Of a stretch of 64,000 bases of DNA, positions 8,722 through 17,223 are shown piece after piece. Both the position numbers and the translations under genes were made by a program. The notes below the pieces were generated by a model, which saw nothing but the letters and a program-made list of their open reading frames with translations, was not told where the DNA came from and made no database searches. Positions within the stretch are counted from its first letter, which is position 1; the number at the start of each line of letters is the position of its first letter. Origin of the DNA: an uncultured Prevotella sp. (GTDB taxonomy: Bacteria > Bacteroidota > Bacteroidia > Bacteroidales > Bacteroidaceae); NCBI GenBank assembly GCA_900320905.1, contig ONTZ01000004.1, forward strand, positions 1-64,000, in the 5' to 3' direction.

Positions 8722-9216
8722 ATGGAAGTTATACAAAGTTTTACGATTGACCACACGCATTTGAAGCCCGGCATCTACGTGTCGCGTGAGGATAAGGGGT
8801 TTACCACGTTCGACCTGCGCATCACAGAACCCAACAAGGAGCCTGCCGTAGCCCCGGCTGCCATCCATAGCATGGAGCACCTCATGGCCACCTGGTTCCG
8901 CAACAGCCGGGTGAAGGGCGATGTGGTGTATGTCGGTCCGATGGGCTGCCTGACGGGTATGTATATCATCATGACGGGTACCTACACCGTCGAGGATATG
9001 CGCCAACTGACCATCGAATGCTTAGCGTGGATCCTCACGCAGACAGAGGTTCCCGCCACACAACCGGAGGCATGCGGCAACTACCTGCTCCACGACCTGC
9101 CGATGTGCAAATGGGAGAGTGCCCGCTATCTGGACCGCCTGAAAAACGATTTCCACAGCGAATACACCAAGCGACAGATTATCCTTGACGACGGAAAGGT
9201 CTTTGCCGACGCCTAA
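8722..9216 (+). CDS. luxS: S-ribosylhomocysteine lyase
   Basis: The start ATG at 8722 gives MEVIQSFTIDH and 164 residues, the normal LuxS length. The metal site is complete: the HSMEH motif supplies two His and DLPMCKW the Cys; the catalytic Cys is in GPMGCLTGMY. The enzyme cleaves S-ribosylhomocysteine to homocysteine and DPD, the AI-2 precursor. The start is two bases after the mtnN stop, so the two consecutive enzymes are probably translated together. Confidence 0.97.
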   Translation: MEVIQSFTIDHTHLKPGIYVSREDKGFTTFDLRITEPNKEPAVAPAAIHSMEHLMATWFRNSRVKGDVVYVGPMGCLTGMYIIMTGTYTVEDMRQLTIECLAWILTQTEVPATQPEACGNYLLHDLPMCKWESARYLDRLKNDFHSEYTKRQIILDDGKVFADA

Positions 9217-9235
9217 CAAAACAAAAGACTTTTAC

Positions 9236-10261
9236 CTATTTCTCAGAGAAGAGCACCTGAATGACGGTCTGGCCGACGGCCTGAAGGGTGTTCTTGTCGA
9301 TATGCGCCATATCGTCGTTGACAGTATGCCATGTGGGGCCGAAACTGCTCTGCTCGCAGAAGGGATAATAGGGGATAATATCGATGCAGGGGATCTTGGC
9401 AACGGTGTTCACGGGGAGATGGTCGTCGGTGATGCCAATACCCTCTTTCACAGGAAAGAAAGAACTATAACCCACCACAGAAGCAGCGCGCCATACTTTG
9501 TCGACAATGCTGCCGGCATAATGCTTCGACATCACCTCCTGATGGAACTGTGCGCCCTGTCCGCCCACCATGTCGAGTAGGATGCCATAACGCGCCGTGT
9601 ATCCTTGCTTGTGGGGATTCGCCGACCAGTACTGTGCACCCAAGGCAAAAGTGTTGCCAGGGTCGATGCCCGTTTCCCATTGGGGATAGCCATAGTCCTC
9701 AGCATCGAAGCAGATGAAATCAATGCCAATGGTCAGGGAGTCAGGAAGCAGACGGGCGATCTCAAGCATCACGGCCACGCCGGAGGCTCCGTCGTTGGCA
9801 GCCATCACGGGTTTGTGCCAGTTGGCCTCGTCGGGGTCGTTATCAGCCCAGGGACGGGAGTCCCAGTGGGCACAGAGCAGGATGCGCGAGGTGAGTTCGG
9901 GTTTGTAACTGGCGATGATGTTCGTGCTACGGAGCGGTGTGCCGTCGTAGCCTTGGAGTACGGTCTTCTGGGGGATAACGGTCATGCCGTAAGACTGAAA
10001 TTTCCGGACAATCCACTGTTCACAGTCATCGTGGGCCTTGCTGTTCATCGTCCGCGGGCCGAAGTCGCACTGCTGCTGACAGAACAGGTAGGCACTGTCG
10101 GCACAGAACGTCGGGCCGACGGGCTGCATCGAGACACTGTTGTCGGTGGCCTGCTTACGGAGACCACAGGAAGTGAAAAGTGAAAAGTGAAAAGTGAAAA
10201 GTATCACTCCCACCCTCACGACACGGTACAAACTCCTTTTTCTATTCAGTTTCATCATCAT
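9236..10261 (-). CDS. M28-family glutaminyl-peptide cyclotransferase, lipoprotein
   Basis: A 341-residue exported zinc enzyme. The N-terminus has a hydrophobic stretch and a lipobox-like LFTSC at about residues 28-32, so it is probably a periplasmic or outer-membrane lipoprotein. Zinc-site motifs of M28/QC proteins are visible: CAHWDSRP, NDGASGVAVMLE, FICFDAEDYG and a C-terminal TWHTVNDD. Together with the DxxxPYY region this fits bacterial glutaminyl cyclases of Bacteroidetes, which form pyroglutamate at new N-termini of exported proteins; an aminopeptidase is the alternative. The part of the signal peptide reading FTFHFSLFTS is encoded by a GTGAAAA-type simple repeat. Three adjacent ATGs (10261, 10258, 10255) could serve as start. 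It lies downstream of FKBP genes. Confidence 0.85.
   Translation of the reverse strand: MMMKLNRKRSLYRVVRVGVILFTFHFSLFTSCGLRKQATDNSVSMQPVGPTFCADSAYLFCQQQCDFGPRTMNSKAHDDCEQWIVRKFQSYGMTVIPQKTVLQGYDGTPLRSTNIIASYKPELTSRILLCAHWDSRPWADNDPDEANWHKPVMAANDGASGVAVMLEIARLLPDSLTIGIDFICFDAEDYGYPQWETGIDPGNTFALGAQYWSANPHKQGYTARYGILLDMVGGQGAQFHQEVMSKHYAGSIVDKVWRAASVVGYSSFFPVKEGIGITDDHLPVNTVAKIPCIDIIPYYPFCEQSSFGPTWHTVNDDMAHIDKNTLQAVGQTVIQVLFSEK
10168..10202. repeat. GTGAAAA simple repeat inside a signal peptide
   Basis: About four tandem units of (A)AAAGTG lie inside the 5' end of the M28 gene, where they encode the hydrophobic core of the signal peptide. The same repeat is found at 12521-12535, 20866-20921, 32623-32656, 62815-62847 and 63873-63903. 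Confidence 0.85.
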
Positions 10262-10312
10262 TCTAAGTAATCATAATTACTCATTACTAATTACTAATTA
10301 CTAATTTTTTCT
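10262..10312. repeat. TACTAATTACTAAT intergenic repeat
   Basis: A short array of TTACTAAT-like octamers lies between the dipeptidase fusion gene and the glutaminyl cyclase gene. Similar AT-rich arrays based on ATTTGAC/ATTTAC occur at 17733-17757 and 32530-32570. They look like slippage-prone intergenic filler common in this group of bacteria. Confidence 0.5.
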
Positions 10313-12047
10313 GCACGATTCCCATGACACGAAGGAAGTTACCGCCCCAGATCTTCTGGATGTCACGCTCGCTGTAGCGGCGGGCCAGGAGTTGACGGGT
10401 GAAATTGATCAGTTCGGAAGCGTCAGCCAGACCTCGTACACCACCATCGCCGTCGAAGTCGGTGCCTAATCCGACGTGGTCGATGCCCATGATCTTGATG
10501 GCATGCTCCAGGTGGGCAATGGCATCCATGATGGTCGCCTCGCCATCCTTCTTCAAGAAACCCGGATAGAGCGTGGTCTGTGCCACACCACCCTTGGCGG
10601 CCAAGGCACGCATCTGGTCGTCGGTGAGGTTACGGGGATGGTCGCAGAGTGCCCGGCAACTGCTATGGCTGCACACGATGGGCAGACTACTGATATCCAA
10701 AGCATCATAGAAACTCTTCTCAGCGGCATGACTCAGGTCGACCATGATACCGAGACGGTTCATCTCTCGGATCACCTGTTCGCCGAAACGACTCACGCCG
10801 CCATGGGTGTTACAGCCCCTGGCAGAGTCGCATATCTCATTGTCGCCATTATGGCAGAGCGTCATATAGACCACCCCGCGCTGGGCGAAGTGCTGCAGGT
10901 TCTGCAACTGGCCGTTGAGCGCCAGTCCGTTCTCAATACCCAGCATAATCGACTTCCGTCCGTGGCGCTTGTCCTCATAGAGGTCGCCCGGCGTGCGGGC
11001 AATGCTGATGTATTGGCGGTTGGCCTCGACAATCTCCTCGATCTTGTCGAAGATAAGGTCGGCATATTCCAATGGCCCCGGCACGTCGAAGTCGACCAGT
11101 GAAGAAAAGGTCTCGCCAATCTTCGGCTGAGGTAGGTAGGCCACCATGATAGTGGCATCCTGACGCCCTTCGCTCATCTTGTGCAGGTCAACGAGGATCT
11201 TTGAGTCACGGTGGTCGAAATGGATGCCCTGCGGGAAGAACATCGGCGTATCACAGTGGGTGTCGAGGGTCAGCACGCGGTCGTGCAGTTCGTTGGCACG
11301 ACGGAAAGCCTTCGCCTCCTCCACCAGCCAGCGGAACAGAGGCATACCCTCCTCAAAGCACTCCGGATGCCACTGCACACCGATGATGGACTTGAACTCG
11401 CTGCTCTCCATCGCCTCGATGATGCCGTCGCTCGACTTCGCCACCACACGGAACTTGTCGCCGGGATCCTTCACGGCCTGGTGGTGGAAGGAGTTGACAT
11501 AGATCTTTTCCTCGCCATAGAGCCGGTAGAGAACAGAATCCTCGTCGATTTTCACGCTGTGCGTCTGTTCGGCGCGGTCGGCCTCCTGCGAATGCTTGAT
11601 GTTCGCCTGGATGCTGATATCCTGCGCCACCTTACCGCCCAGGGCGATGGCGAGTGTCTGGATACCGCGACAGATGCCCAGGATAGGTATCTGACGGTTG
11701 TAGGCCAGACGGGTAATCATAAGTTCGGGTAAGTCGCGCTTCTGGTTGATGCCACGCAGACGGGGCGAGGGCTCGTCACCGCCGAAGAGCGGGTTGATGT
11801 CACCGCCGCCACTCAGGATGAGTGCGTCGATGCGGTCAAGGGTGTTCACCAGGGTGTTGGCATCCTCGACGGGCGGGATGATCATCGGCACGCCACCGGC
11901 AGCCACCACTGACTGGTAGTAGCCCTGACTCAGTTTACAGGTGATATCCTCAAAATTGCCCGTGATACCGATGACGGGCTGATACGCCGCCTCGGGAAAG
12001 CGGGCATAGACCTTATCGAGATACGACTGCAATTCAAACTTACCCAT
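10287..12047 (-). CDS. Fusion of class I glutamine amidotransferase (C26) and M19 membrane dipeptidase
   Basis: 586 residues with two complete enzymes. Residues about 20-245 are a PuuD-like gamma-glutamyl hydrolase: nucleophile Cys126 in GICRGIQ, and His227/Glu229 in WHPE. Residues about 255-580 are a renal-dipeptidase-type zinc peptidase (M19): HCDTP (His264, Asp266), MVDLSHA, CSHSS and GTDFDGDGG. No signal peptide is visible, so it should act in the cytoplasm. The pairing suggests cleavage of gamma-glutamyl peptides (for instance glutathione-like) followed by hydrolysis of the released dipeptide such as Cys-Gly; that substrate is inference. It begins six bases past the Lrp regulator gene in the same direction. 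Confidence 0.9.
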   Translation of the reverse strand: MGKFELQSYLDKVYARFPEAAYQPVIGITGNFEDITCKLSQGYYQSVVAAGGVPMIIPPVEDANTLVNTLDRIDALILSGGGDINPLFGGDEPSPRLRGINQKRDLPELMITRLAYNRQIPILGICRGIQTLAIALGGKVAQDISIQANIKHSQEADRAEQTHSVKIDEDSVLYRLYGEEKIYVNSFHHQAVKDPGDKFRVVAKSSDGIIEAMESSEFKSIIGVQWHPECFEEGMPLFRWLVEEAKAFRRANELHDRVLTLDTHCDTPMFFPQGIHFDHRDSKILVDLHKMSEGRQDATIMVAYLPQPKIGETFSSLVDFDVPGPLEYADLIFDKIEEIVEANRQYISIARTPGDLYEDKRHGRKSIMLGIENGLALNGQLQNLQHFAQRGVVYMTLCHNGDNEICDSARGCNTHGGVSRFGEQVIREMNRLGIMVDLSHAAEKSFYDALDISSLPIVCSHSSCRALCDHPRNLTDDQMRALAAKGGVAQTTLYPGFLKKDGEATIMDAIAHLEHAIKIMGIDHVGLGTDFDGDGGVRGLADASELINFTRQLLARRYSERDIQKIWGGNFLRVMGIVQKKLVISN

Positions 12048-12052
12048 ACCTG

Positions 12053-12520
12053 TTATTCTTCATCCAGATTAACAGGAATTTCCCGTTTGATACTCTGTTC
12101 CAATGAGATCAGAGTCTCTGTGGCCACGACACCGGGGATGCCCTGCAACTTGCCGTTGAGCAGATCCATCAACTGTTCGTTGTCACGGGCATAGAGTTTT
12201 ACCATCATCGTGTAAGGCCCCGTGGTGAAGTGACACTCCACCACCTCGGGAATATGCTGCAGGCGCTCCACCACATCCTTGTACATCGAGCCCTTTTCCA
12301 GGTTGATACCCACATAGGTACAGGTACTGTAGCCCAGGCTCTTCGGATTGACATCGAAGCCACTGCCTGTGATGACATCGGCCTCGATGAGGTGCTGTAC
12401 ACGCTGGTGGATAGCGGCACGCGAGACATTGCACTCGGCTGCCACATCCTTAAACGGGATACGGGCATTCTTCGAGAGAATGCGCAGGATCTTCCTGTCA
12501 AGATGATCTATTTTCTCCAT
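12053..12520 (-). CDS. Lrp/AsnC-family transcriptional regulator
   Basis: 155 residues. The N-terminal winged helix-turn-helix (LDRKILRILSKNARIPFKDVAAECNVSRAAIHQRVQHL) and the C-terminal RAM ligand-binding domain (HFTTGPYTMMVKLYARDNEQL) are complete, with normal family length. The ATG at 12520 overlaps the stop of the FKBP gene (TGATG); a GTG three bases earlier is possible but less likely. Lrp proteins sense amino acids; its place between peptide isomerases and a peptide-hydrolase fusion suggests control of amino-acid or peptide use. Confidence 0.92.
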   Translation of the reverse strand: MEKIDHLDRKILRILSKNARIPFKDVAAECNVSRAAIHQRVQHLIEADVITGSGFDVNPKSLGYSTCTYVGINLEKGSMYKDVVERLQHIPEVVECHFTTGPYTMMVKLYARDNEQLMDLLNGKLQGIPGVVATETLISLEQSIKREIPVNLDEE

Positions 12521-13437
12521 CACTTTTCACTTTTGACGATTCCAACAAGTTCTACGTCAAAGACCAAGGCACTGTAAGGCTTGATCTGTCCCTGGTTACG
12601 GTTGCCGTATGCCAGTTTGTAGGGGATATAGAGTTGCCACTTCGAACCCACTGGCATCATCGTCAGGGCTTCTGTCCAACCGGCAATCACCTGATCAGGA
12701 CGGAACTCCATCGGCTTGTCGCCATGCTTCTTGGAAGCGTCGAACACCGTACCGTCAATCAGACGACCCTCGTAATGCACCTGTACCTTGTCGGTCTTCT
12801 GGGGCACCTCACCCTCACCCTTCACAAGCACTTTGTACTGGAGTCCGCTGCGCAGGACAACCACCCCTTCCTTCTTGGCATTCTCGGCCAGGAACTTCTC
12901 GCCGGCATCGCGGTTCGGTCCGTAGAGTTTCTCCTCCTTGGCGGCCTTATCCTTGCGCTCCTTTTCACCGAAGAAGGCTTCTGCTGCCTGCTGAGTGAAA
13001 TAGGTTGTGTCGTTCCGTAGGGCATCTGCAAAACCGCGATAGAGCAGACTGCTGACGATAGAGTCGGGTGAGTCGGTGAATTGCTTTACCAAATCCGGCA
13101 ACATACGGTCATGCACCATGGTGGCTATCTCCATGCCAACCACGTAGGCTTTCATCCTCGGGTCGTCAACCTTCTTTTCCATTTCCTGGAAGCCCTTTAC
13201 GAAGTCGGCCATGTAGGTAGTGTCAACACCCCTCTGCTGGATGAGATACGGTATCAACCCTTTGGTGAGACTCATTCCTGCCGTATAACTGACAGAATCG
13301 CTACTGGTAGTCAACTGCACAGCCTCCACCACAGGTGTTGCAGTCTGTTTCTTGTCCTTCTTCTTGGAAGCGGCACTGACAGGATACAAAGAAGCACCCG
13401 CCACAAGGGCGAGTGCCAGTATAACCACTTTCTTCAT
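12520..13437 (-). CDS. Exported FKBP-type peptidyl-prolyl isomerase
   Basis: 305 residues: a Sec signal peptide (to about YPVSAAS), a basic/linker stretch (KKKDKKQT), an N-terminal dimerisation-like helical domain (SVSYTAGMSLTKGLIPYLI), then a C-terminal FKBP domain with VQVHYEGRLIDGTVFDAS, VIAGWTEALTMMPVGSKW and IPYKLAYGNR. These are the usual active-site residues of FkpA/Mip proteins; it should speed prolyl isomerisation of exported proteins. The central region is longer than in its two neighbours. Third of three tandem FKBP genes; it overlaps the preceding stop by one base (TAATG). Confidence 0.92.
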   Translation of the reverse strand: MKKVVILALALVAGASLYPVSAASKKKDKKQTATPVVEAVQLTTSSDSVSYTAGMSLTKGLIPYLIQQRGVDTTYMADFVKGFQEMEKKVDDPRMKAYVVGMEIATMVHDRMLPDLVKQFTDSPDSIVSSLLYRGFADALRNDTTYFTQQAAEAFFGEKERKDKAAKEEKLYGPNRDAGEKFLAENAKKEGVVVLRSGLQYKVLVKGEGEVPQKTDKVQVHYEGRLIDGTVFDASKKHGDKPMEFRPDQVIAGWTEALTMMPVGSKWQLYIPYKLAYGNRNQGQIKPYSALVFDVELVGIVKSEK

Positions 13438-14315
13438 TACTTCTTAGGATTAACCTCAAGGAGTTCAATCTTGAAAATCAGCATGGAGAAGGGCTTGATG
13501 ATACCCTGCTCGCGCTCGCCGTAAGCAAGATCCTGAGGAATGTAAACCTCCCAGATAGAACCGGCAGGCATGTGAACCATGGCGTCGGTCCAGCCCTTGA
13601 TGGTCTGGTTGCAGCGCAGGTTGATAGGCTCGCCACGCTTGTAGGAACTGTCGAAGACAGAGTCGTTCAGCAGACGACCCTCGTAGTGTACCTTCACAAG
13701 AGAGGTATCGGCAGGAATGGCACCGTTGCCTTCCTTGATCACCTTGTACTGCACACCGCTGGGCAGCGTCTTCACACCGTCCTTCTTGGCGTTGGCAGCA
13801 AGGAACTTCTCACCAGCCTCCTTGTTCGAACCGTAGGTCTTCTCCATCTCACGGGCCTTGATAGCCTGCATCAGTGCCTGAGCCACATTCTGGGCAGAGT
13901 CAACTGTCATCAGGGCTCCCTTACCTGTGGTACCGGCCACAAAACCAGCCATGAAGTTCTTCATAGAGATGGTCTTGGTGGAATCATCCCCAAACACCTC
14001 GTGGTTGATACCCTTGATCATACGGGTAGAGATCTGCTGACCAATCTGGATACCGGCATAGTAGGCGGCCTTCTTCTTGTTGTCGCCAGCGTTGGCACCC
14101 TCGTTCAGACCCTTGATGAACTCACCCATATAGGCTGTGTCAACACCCAGACTACCTACAAGGTATTCCTTCAGACCCTGAGTCTGTGCCAGACCAATGG
14201 CATAACTCATGGTATCAACATCGCTCTTCAGGCTTGCCTTCGGAGTAGAATTGCCACAACCGGTAAATGCTGCGGCTGCAATAGCCATAACGGCTACAAA
14301 CATTAATTTTTTCAT
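13437..14315 (-). CDS. FKBP-type peptidyl-prolyl isomerase, lipoprotein
   Basis: 292 residues with a lipobox (AAAFTGCGNS, Cys at about 20). Helical N-domain (DTMSYAIGLAQTQGLKEYL), then FKBP domain with VKVHYEGRLLNDSVFDSS, IKGWTDAMVHMPAGSIWEVYIP and LAYGEREQG. Probably membrane-anchored in the periplasm, with a folding role. Middle member of the three-gene FKBP array; the three copies share the order of blocks but differ in targeting (cytoplasmic, lipoprotein, soluble export), as expected after tandem duplication and retargeting. Confidence 0.92.
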   Translation of the reverse strand: MKKLMFVAVMAIAAAAFTGCGNSTPKASLKSDVDTMSYAIGLAQTQGLKEYLVGSLGVDTAYMGEFIKGLNEGANAGDNKKKAAYYAGIQIGQQISTRMIKGINHEVFGDDSTKTISMKNFMAGFVAGTTGKGALMTVDSAQNVAQALMQAIKAREMEKTYGSNKEAGEKFLAANAKKDGVKTLPSGVQYKVIKEGNGAIPADTSLVKVHYEGRLLNDSVFDSSYKRGEPINLRCNQTIKGWTDAMVHMPAGSIWEVYIPQDLAYGEREQGIIKPFSMLIFKIELLEVNPKK

Positions 14316-14336
14316 TGCTTTTCTGTTGTTATTTGT

Positions 14337-14942
14337 TTAAACTACTTGTATTAACTCCACATCGAAAATCAGGGCTGCAAACGGCGGTATGCTGCTGCCG
14401 GCACCACCCTCGCCATAACCCAGGCGGTAGGGGATGAAGAAACGGTACTTGGCACCCTCCTGCATCAACTGCAGACCTTCCGTCCAACCGGCTATCACCT
14501 GCTGCAAGGGGAAGGTGGCGGGCTCGCCACGCTGCACGCTGCTGTCGAAGACCGTACCGTCGATGAGGAAACCCTCATAGTGGCACATCACGGTGTCCTT
14601 CGCCGTCGGCTTCTTGCCGTTGCCTTCCTTCAGCACCTGATACTGCAAGCCACTGGGCAGGGTGATGACACCAGCCTTCTTGGCATTCTCGGCCAGGTAC
14701 TTCTCGCCGGCCTCCTTATGGGCCTTGCCCTTCTCGGCACGCTCTGCCGACAGTTTCTGCTCCTGTTTCTGGAAATAGTCCTGTACGATGCCCTGAGCCT
14801 CGCGGTGCGACACCTTCAACTCGTTGCCTTCCAGCACATCCTTAATAGCCTGTGCGAAATCCTCAGCACTGATGTCCTGGGCACCCATCTGAGCCAACTG
14901 CTGTCCGATACCAAGACCTAAAGCGTAACTTACTTTATCCAT
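14337..14942 (-). CDS. FKBP-type peptidyl-prolyl isomerase without signal peptide
   Basis: 201 residues beginning MDKVSYALGLGIGQQL with no export signal, so probably cytoplasmic, like E. coli FklB. The N-terminal helical dimerisation domain is followed by an FKBP domain with VMCHYEGFLIDGTVFDSS, VIAGWTEGLQLMQEGAKYRFFIP and LGYGEGGAGSSIPP. First gene of the minus-strand run, about 40 bases after a -7 box. Confidence 0.92.
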   Translation of the reverse strand: MDKVSYALGLGIGQQLAQMGAQDISAEDFAQAIKDVLEGNELKVSHREAQGIVQDYFQKQEQKLSAERAEKGKAHKEAGEKYLAENAKKAGVITLPSGLQYQVLKEGNGKKPTAKDTVMCHYEGFLIDGTVFDSSVQRGEPATFPLQQVIAGWTEGLQLMQEGAKYRFFIPYRLGYGEGGAGSSIPPFAALIFDVELIQVV

Positions 14943-14983
14943 TCTTTTCTATTATAAATAATGTGTAACTTCCAAAATCGGCT

Positions 14984-14992
14984 GCAAAGGTA
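14984..14992 (-). promoter_or_regulatory. Promoter -7 box of the FKBP operon
   Basis: The minus strand reads TACCTTTGC, about 41 bases upstream of the ATG at 14942. No convincing -33 TTTG at the usual distance. It may drive the FKBP-Lrp-dipeptidase set, which has overlaps or short gaps throughout. Confidence 0.55.
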
Positions 14993-15077
14993 ATACTTTT
15001 TAGCCACAGATTGCACAGATTAACACAGATTAATACAAAAAAGTAGTGAATTAATGTAAAATCTGTGGCACTTTTTG

Positions 15078-15086
15078 TAAATTTGC
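15078..15086 (+). promoter_or_regulatory. Promoter -7 box of the sirtuin gene
   Basis: TAAATTTGC matches TAnnTTTGC, 23 bases before the ATG at 15110. It diverges from the FKBP promoter about 90 bases away. Confidence 0.55.
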
Positions 15087-15109
15087 AGCGGATTATTATC
15101 ATTTTGCTT

Positions 15110-15802
15110 ATGAAAAAGATTGTTGTATTGACTGGCGCAGGCATGTCGGTGGAGAGCGGACTCAAGACGTTCCGCGATGCTGACGGCCTCTGGGAGAACT
15201 ATCCCGTACAGAAAGTCGCCACCCACGAAGGCTGGGAGGCCGACCCCACACTCGTAACCAACTTCTATAATATGCTCCGCAAGAAATGCTGGGGCGTGCA
15301 GCCCAACGAGGGACATAAACTGGTGGCAAAACTGGAAGAGCAGTACGATGTGACCGTCGTCACTCAGAATGTGGACAACCTCCACGAGATGGCTGGTTCC
15401 TCGAAGGTCATCCACCTGCACGGCGAACTGATGAAAGTATGCTCCAGCCGTAACGTCGATGATCCGCGTTACCAGATTACGCTCACCCCTGAGAACTGCG
15501 AGGTAGAGCCTGGCACGAAGGCCAGCGACGGCTCGCTGCTCCGTCCTTTCATCGTGTTCTTTGGCGAGGCAGTGCCTATGATTGAGACTGCTATCGAGGA
15601 AGTAGAAGATGCCGACATCCTCATCATCATCGGCACCTCCCTCGTGGTCTATCCTGCTGCCGGTCTGCTCCATTATGCCCGTCCCGGCATCCCCGTCTAT
15701 CTGATAGACCCCAATCCGGTCAGTGCCGGAGGCCGCGTGCAACAGATCCAGAAAGGGGCCTCCGAGGGCATGAAGGAACTCTCTCAGATCCTGATGAAAT
15801 AA
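15110..15802 (+). CDS. Sir2-family NAD-dependent protein deacylase
   Basis: 230 residues from the ATG at 15110 (MKKIVVLTGAGMSVESGL). NAD-binding motifs GAGMSVESGLKTFRD and TQNVDNLHEMAG, the catalytic His in VIHLHGEL, and the C-terminal IIIGTSLVVYPAAGLL and YLIDPNP are all present. The four zinc-binding cysteines of most sirtuins are not seen; only KVCSS remains after HGEL, as in a known zinc-less group of bacterial sirtuins. Function: NAD-dependent removal of acyl groups from lysine. Single gene, ended by a strong hairpin. Confidence 0.92.
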   Translation: MKKIVVLTGAGMSVESGLKTFRDADGLWENYPVQKVATHEGWEADPTLVTNFYNMLRKKCWGVQPNEGHKLVAKLEEQYDVTVVTQNVDNLHEMAGSSKVIHLHGELMKVCSSRNVDDPRYQITLTPENCEVEPGTKASDGSLLRPFIVFFGEAVPMIETAIEEVEDADILIIIGTSLVVYPAAGLLHYARPGIPVYLIDPNPVSAGGRVQQIQKGASEGMKELSQILMK

Positions 15803-15803
15803 C

Positions 15804-15830
15804 AAATCCCGCCGATGGGCGGGATTTTTC
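15804..15830. terminator. Bidirectional rho-independent terminator
   Basis: A perfect 10-bp stem (AAATCCCGCC at 15804-15813 with GGCGGGATTT at 15818-15827) and GATG loop, followed by a T-run on the plus strand and preceded by A residues serving the minus strand. It separates the convergent sirtuin and ispG genes. Confidence 0.9.
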
Positions 15831-15831
15831 T

Positions 15832-17223
15832 TTAGGCTCGGTCTTGGCGGATGAGTTCGAGGAGTTTCTCGACGGCCTCGGACTCAGGGATATTCTTTTC
15901 CACACACTCCTTGGCGCGGTAGAGGGAGATCTTGCCTCGACCAGCACCGACGTAGCCGTAGTCGGCATCGGCCATCTCACCAGGGCCGTTGACGATACAG
16001 CCCATGATGCCGATCTTCAAGCCGACAAAGTCTTTCGTGGCGGCTTTAATACGGGCGATGGTCTCTTGGAGGTTGTAGAGCGTGCGCCCACAACCCGGGC
16101 AGGAGATGTATTCGGTCTTGGTGAACTTGATACGGGCGGCCTGAAGGATCGCATCAGCGAGTTCAGTGAGTTTCCCCGGGCCTTCCGGGCCATCCTGGCC
16201 TTTCGGGGCATCCCTGATAATAAGATGATGCGCCTTCTTATCGATGAGCAAGGCACCGACGGCCATCGCAGCCTTCAGTTGCAGCGTCTCCCAGTCAGGC
16301 GCATCGAGGGTAAGGGTGATGGTGTCATCCTTGATAGAGGCTTCAGCCTCAGCACGGAGGGCAGCACACTCGTCAATCATATCCACGAGTTTGCGGGCGA
16401 CGGGTATCTCGCACTCCGGTTCTTCTGAAAGTGACACGCGGATGGTATCGCCTATGCCTTCAGTCAACAAGGCACCGATGCCCACAGCACTCTTGATGCG
16501 CCCGTCCTCGCCCTCGCCTGCCTCGGTGACGCCGAGGTGCAGCGGATAGTGCATATCCTCCTTGTCCATCGTCTTGACAAGCAAGCGGACGGTAGTGACC
16601 ATCACGACGGTATTCGAGGCTTTGATGGAGATGACCACATCGTTGAAGTTCTCGCGCTTGAAGATGCGGAGGAACTCCATACAACTCTCCACAATCCCCT
16701 CAGGCGTGTCGCCATAGCGTGACATGATACGGTCGCTGAGCGAACCGTGATTCACGCCGATACGCACGGCTGTATGGTGCGCCTTACAGATGTTCAGGAA
16801 GGGTACTAGTTGTCGCTCAATCTTCTGCAATTCGGCGGCATACTCCTCATCGGTATATTCCAGATGCTTGAAGGTACGTCCGGGATCGACATAGTTGCCG
16901 GGATTGATGCGCACCTTCTCACAGTAGAGGGCAGCCACATCGGCGGTATGGGCCGTGAAATGCACATCGGCCACAAGGGGCGTCTGATAGCCGTCGGCCT
17001 TCAGACGGGCAGAGATATTCTTCATGTTCTCCGCCTCACGGGTACCCTGCGTGGTGAAGCGCACCAGTTCGCCACCAGCGTCGATGATACGCTTGGCCTG
17101 CGCCACACAGCCCTCAGTGTCGTTGGTATCCACCGTCGCCATCGACTGGATACGGATGGGGTTGGAGCCGCCAATGCCGATATTGCCGACACGCGCCTCC
17201 GTGGAAAATCTTCTCTGATACAT
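15832..17223 (-). CDS. ispG: 4-hydroxy-3-methylbut-2-enyl diphosphate synthase (IspG/GcpE), short A* domain
   Basis: 463 residues. The enzyme makes HMBPP from MEcPP in the MEP isoprenoid pathway. The TIM-barrel domain (IGGSNPIRIQSMATVDTND, VRIGVNHGSLSDR, LGVTEAGEGEDGRIKSA) and the 4Fe-4S domain with its three Cys and Glu (SCPGCGRT, then GCIVNGPGE) are intact. Bacteroidetes IspG usually carries an extra A* domain between them and runs to about 600 residues; here only about 100 residues separate EIPVARKLV from TKTEYISC, so A* is greatly reduced. The start directly abuts the purE stop. Confidence 0.93.
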   Translation of the reverse strand: MYQRRFSTEARVGNIGIGGSNPIRIQSMATVDTNDTEGCVAQAKRIIDAGGELVRFTTQGTREAENMKNISARLKADGYQTPLVADVHFTAHTADVAALYCEKVRINPGNYVDPGRTFKHLEYTDEEYAAELQKIERQLVPFLNICKAHHTAVRIGVNHGSLSDRIMSRYGDTPEGIVESCMEFLRIFKRENFNDVVISIKASNTVVMVTTVRLLVKTMDKEDMHYPLHLGVTEAGEGEDGRIKSAVGIGALLTEGIGDTIRVSLSEEPECEIPVARKLVDMIDECAALRAEAEASIKDDTITLTLDAPDWETLQLKAAMAVGALLIDKKAHHLIIRDAPKGQDGPEGPGKLTELADAILQAARIKFTKTEYISCPGCGRTLYNLQETIARIKAATKDFVGLKIGIMGCIVNGPGEMADADYGYVGAGRGKISLYRAKECVEKNIPESEAVEKLLELIRQDRA

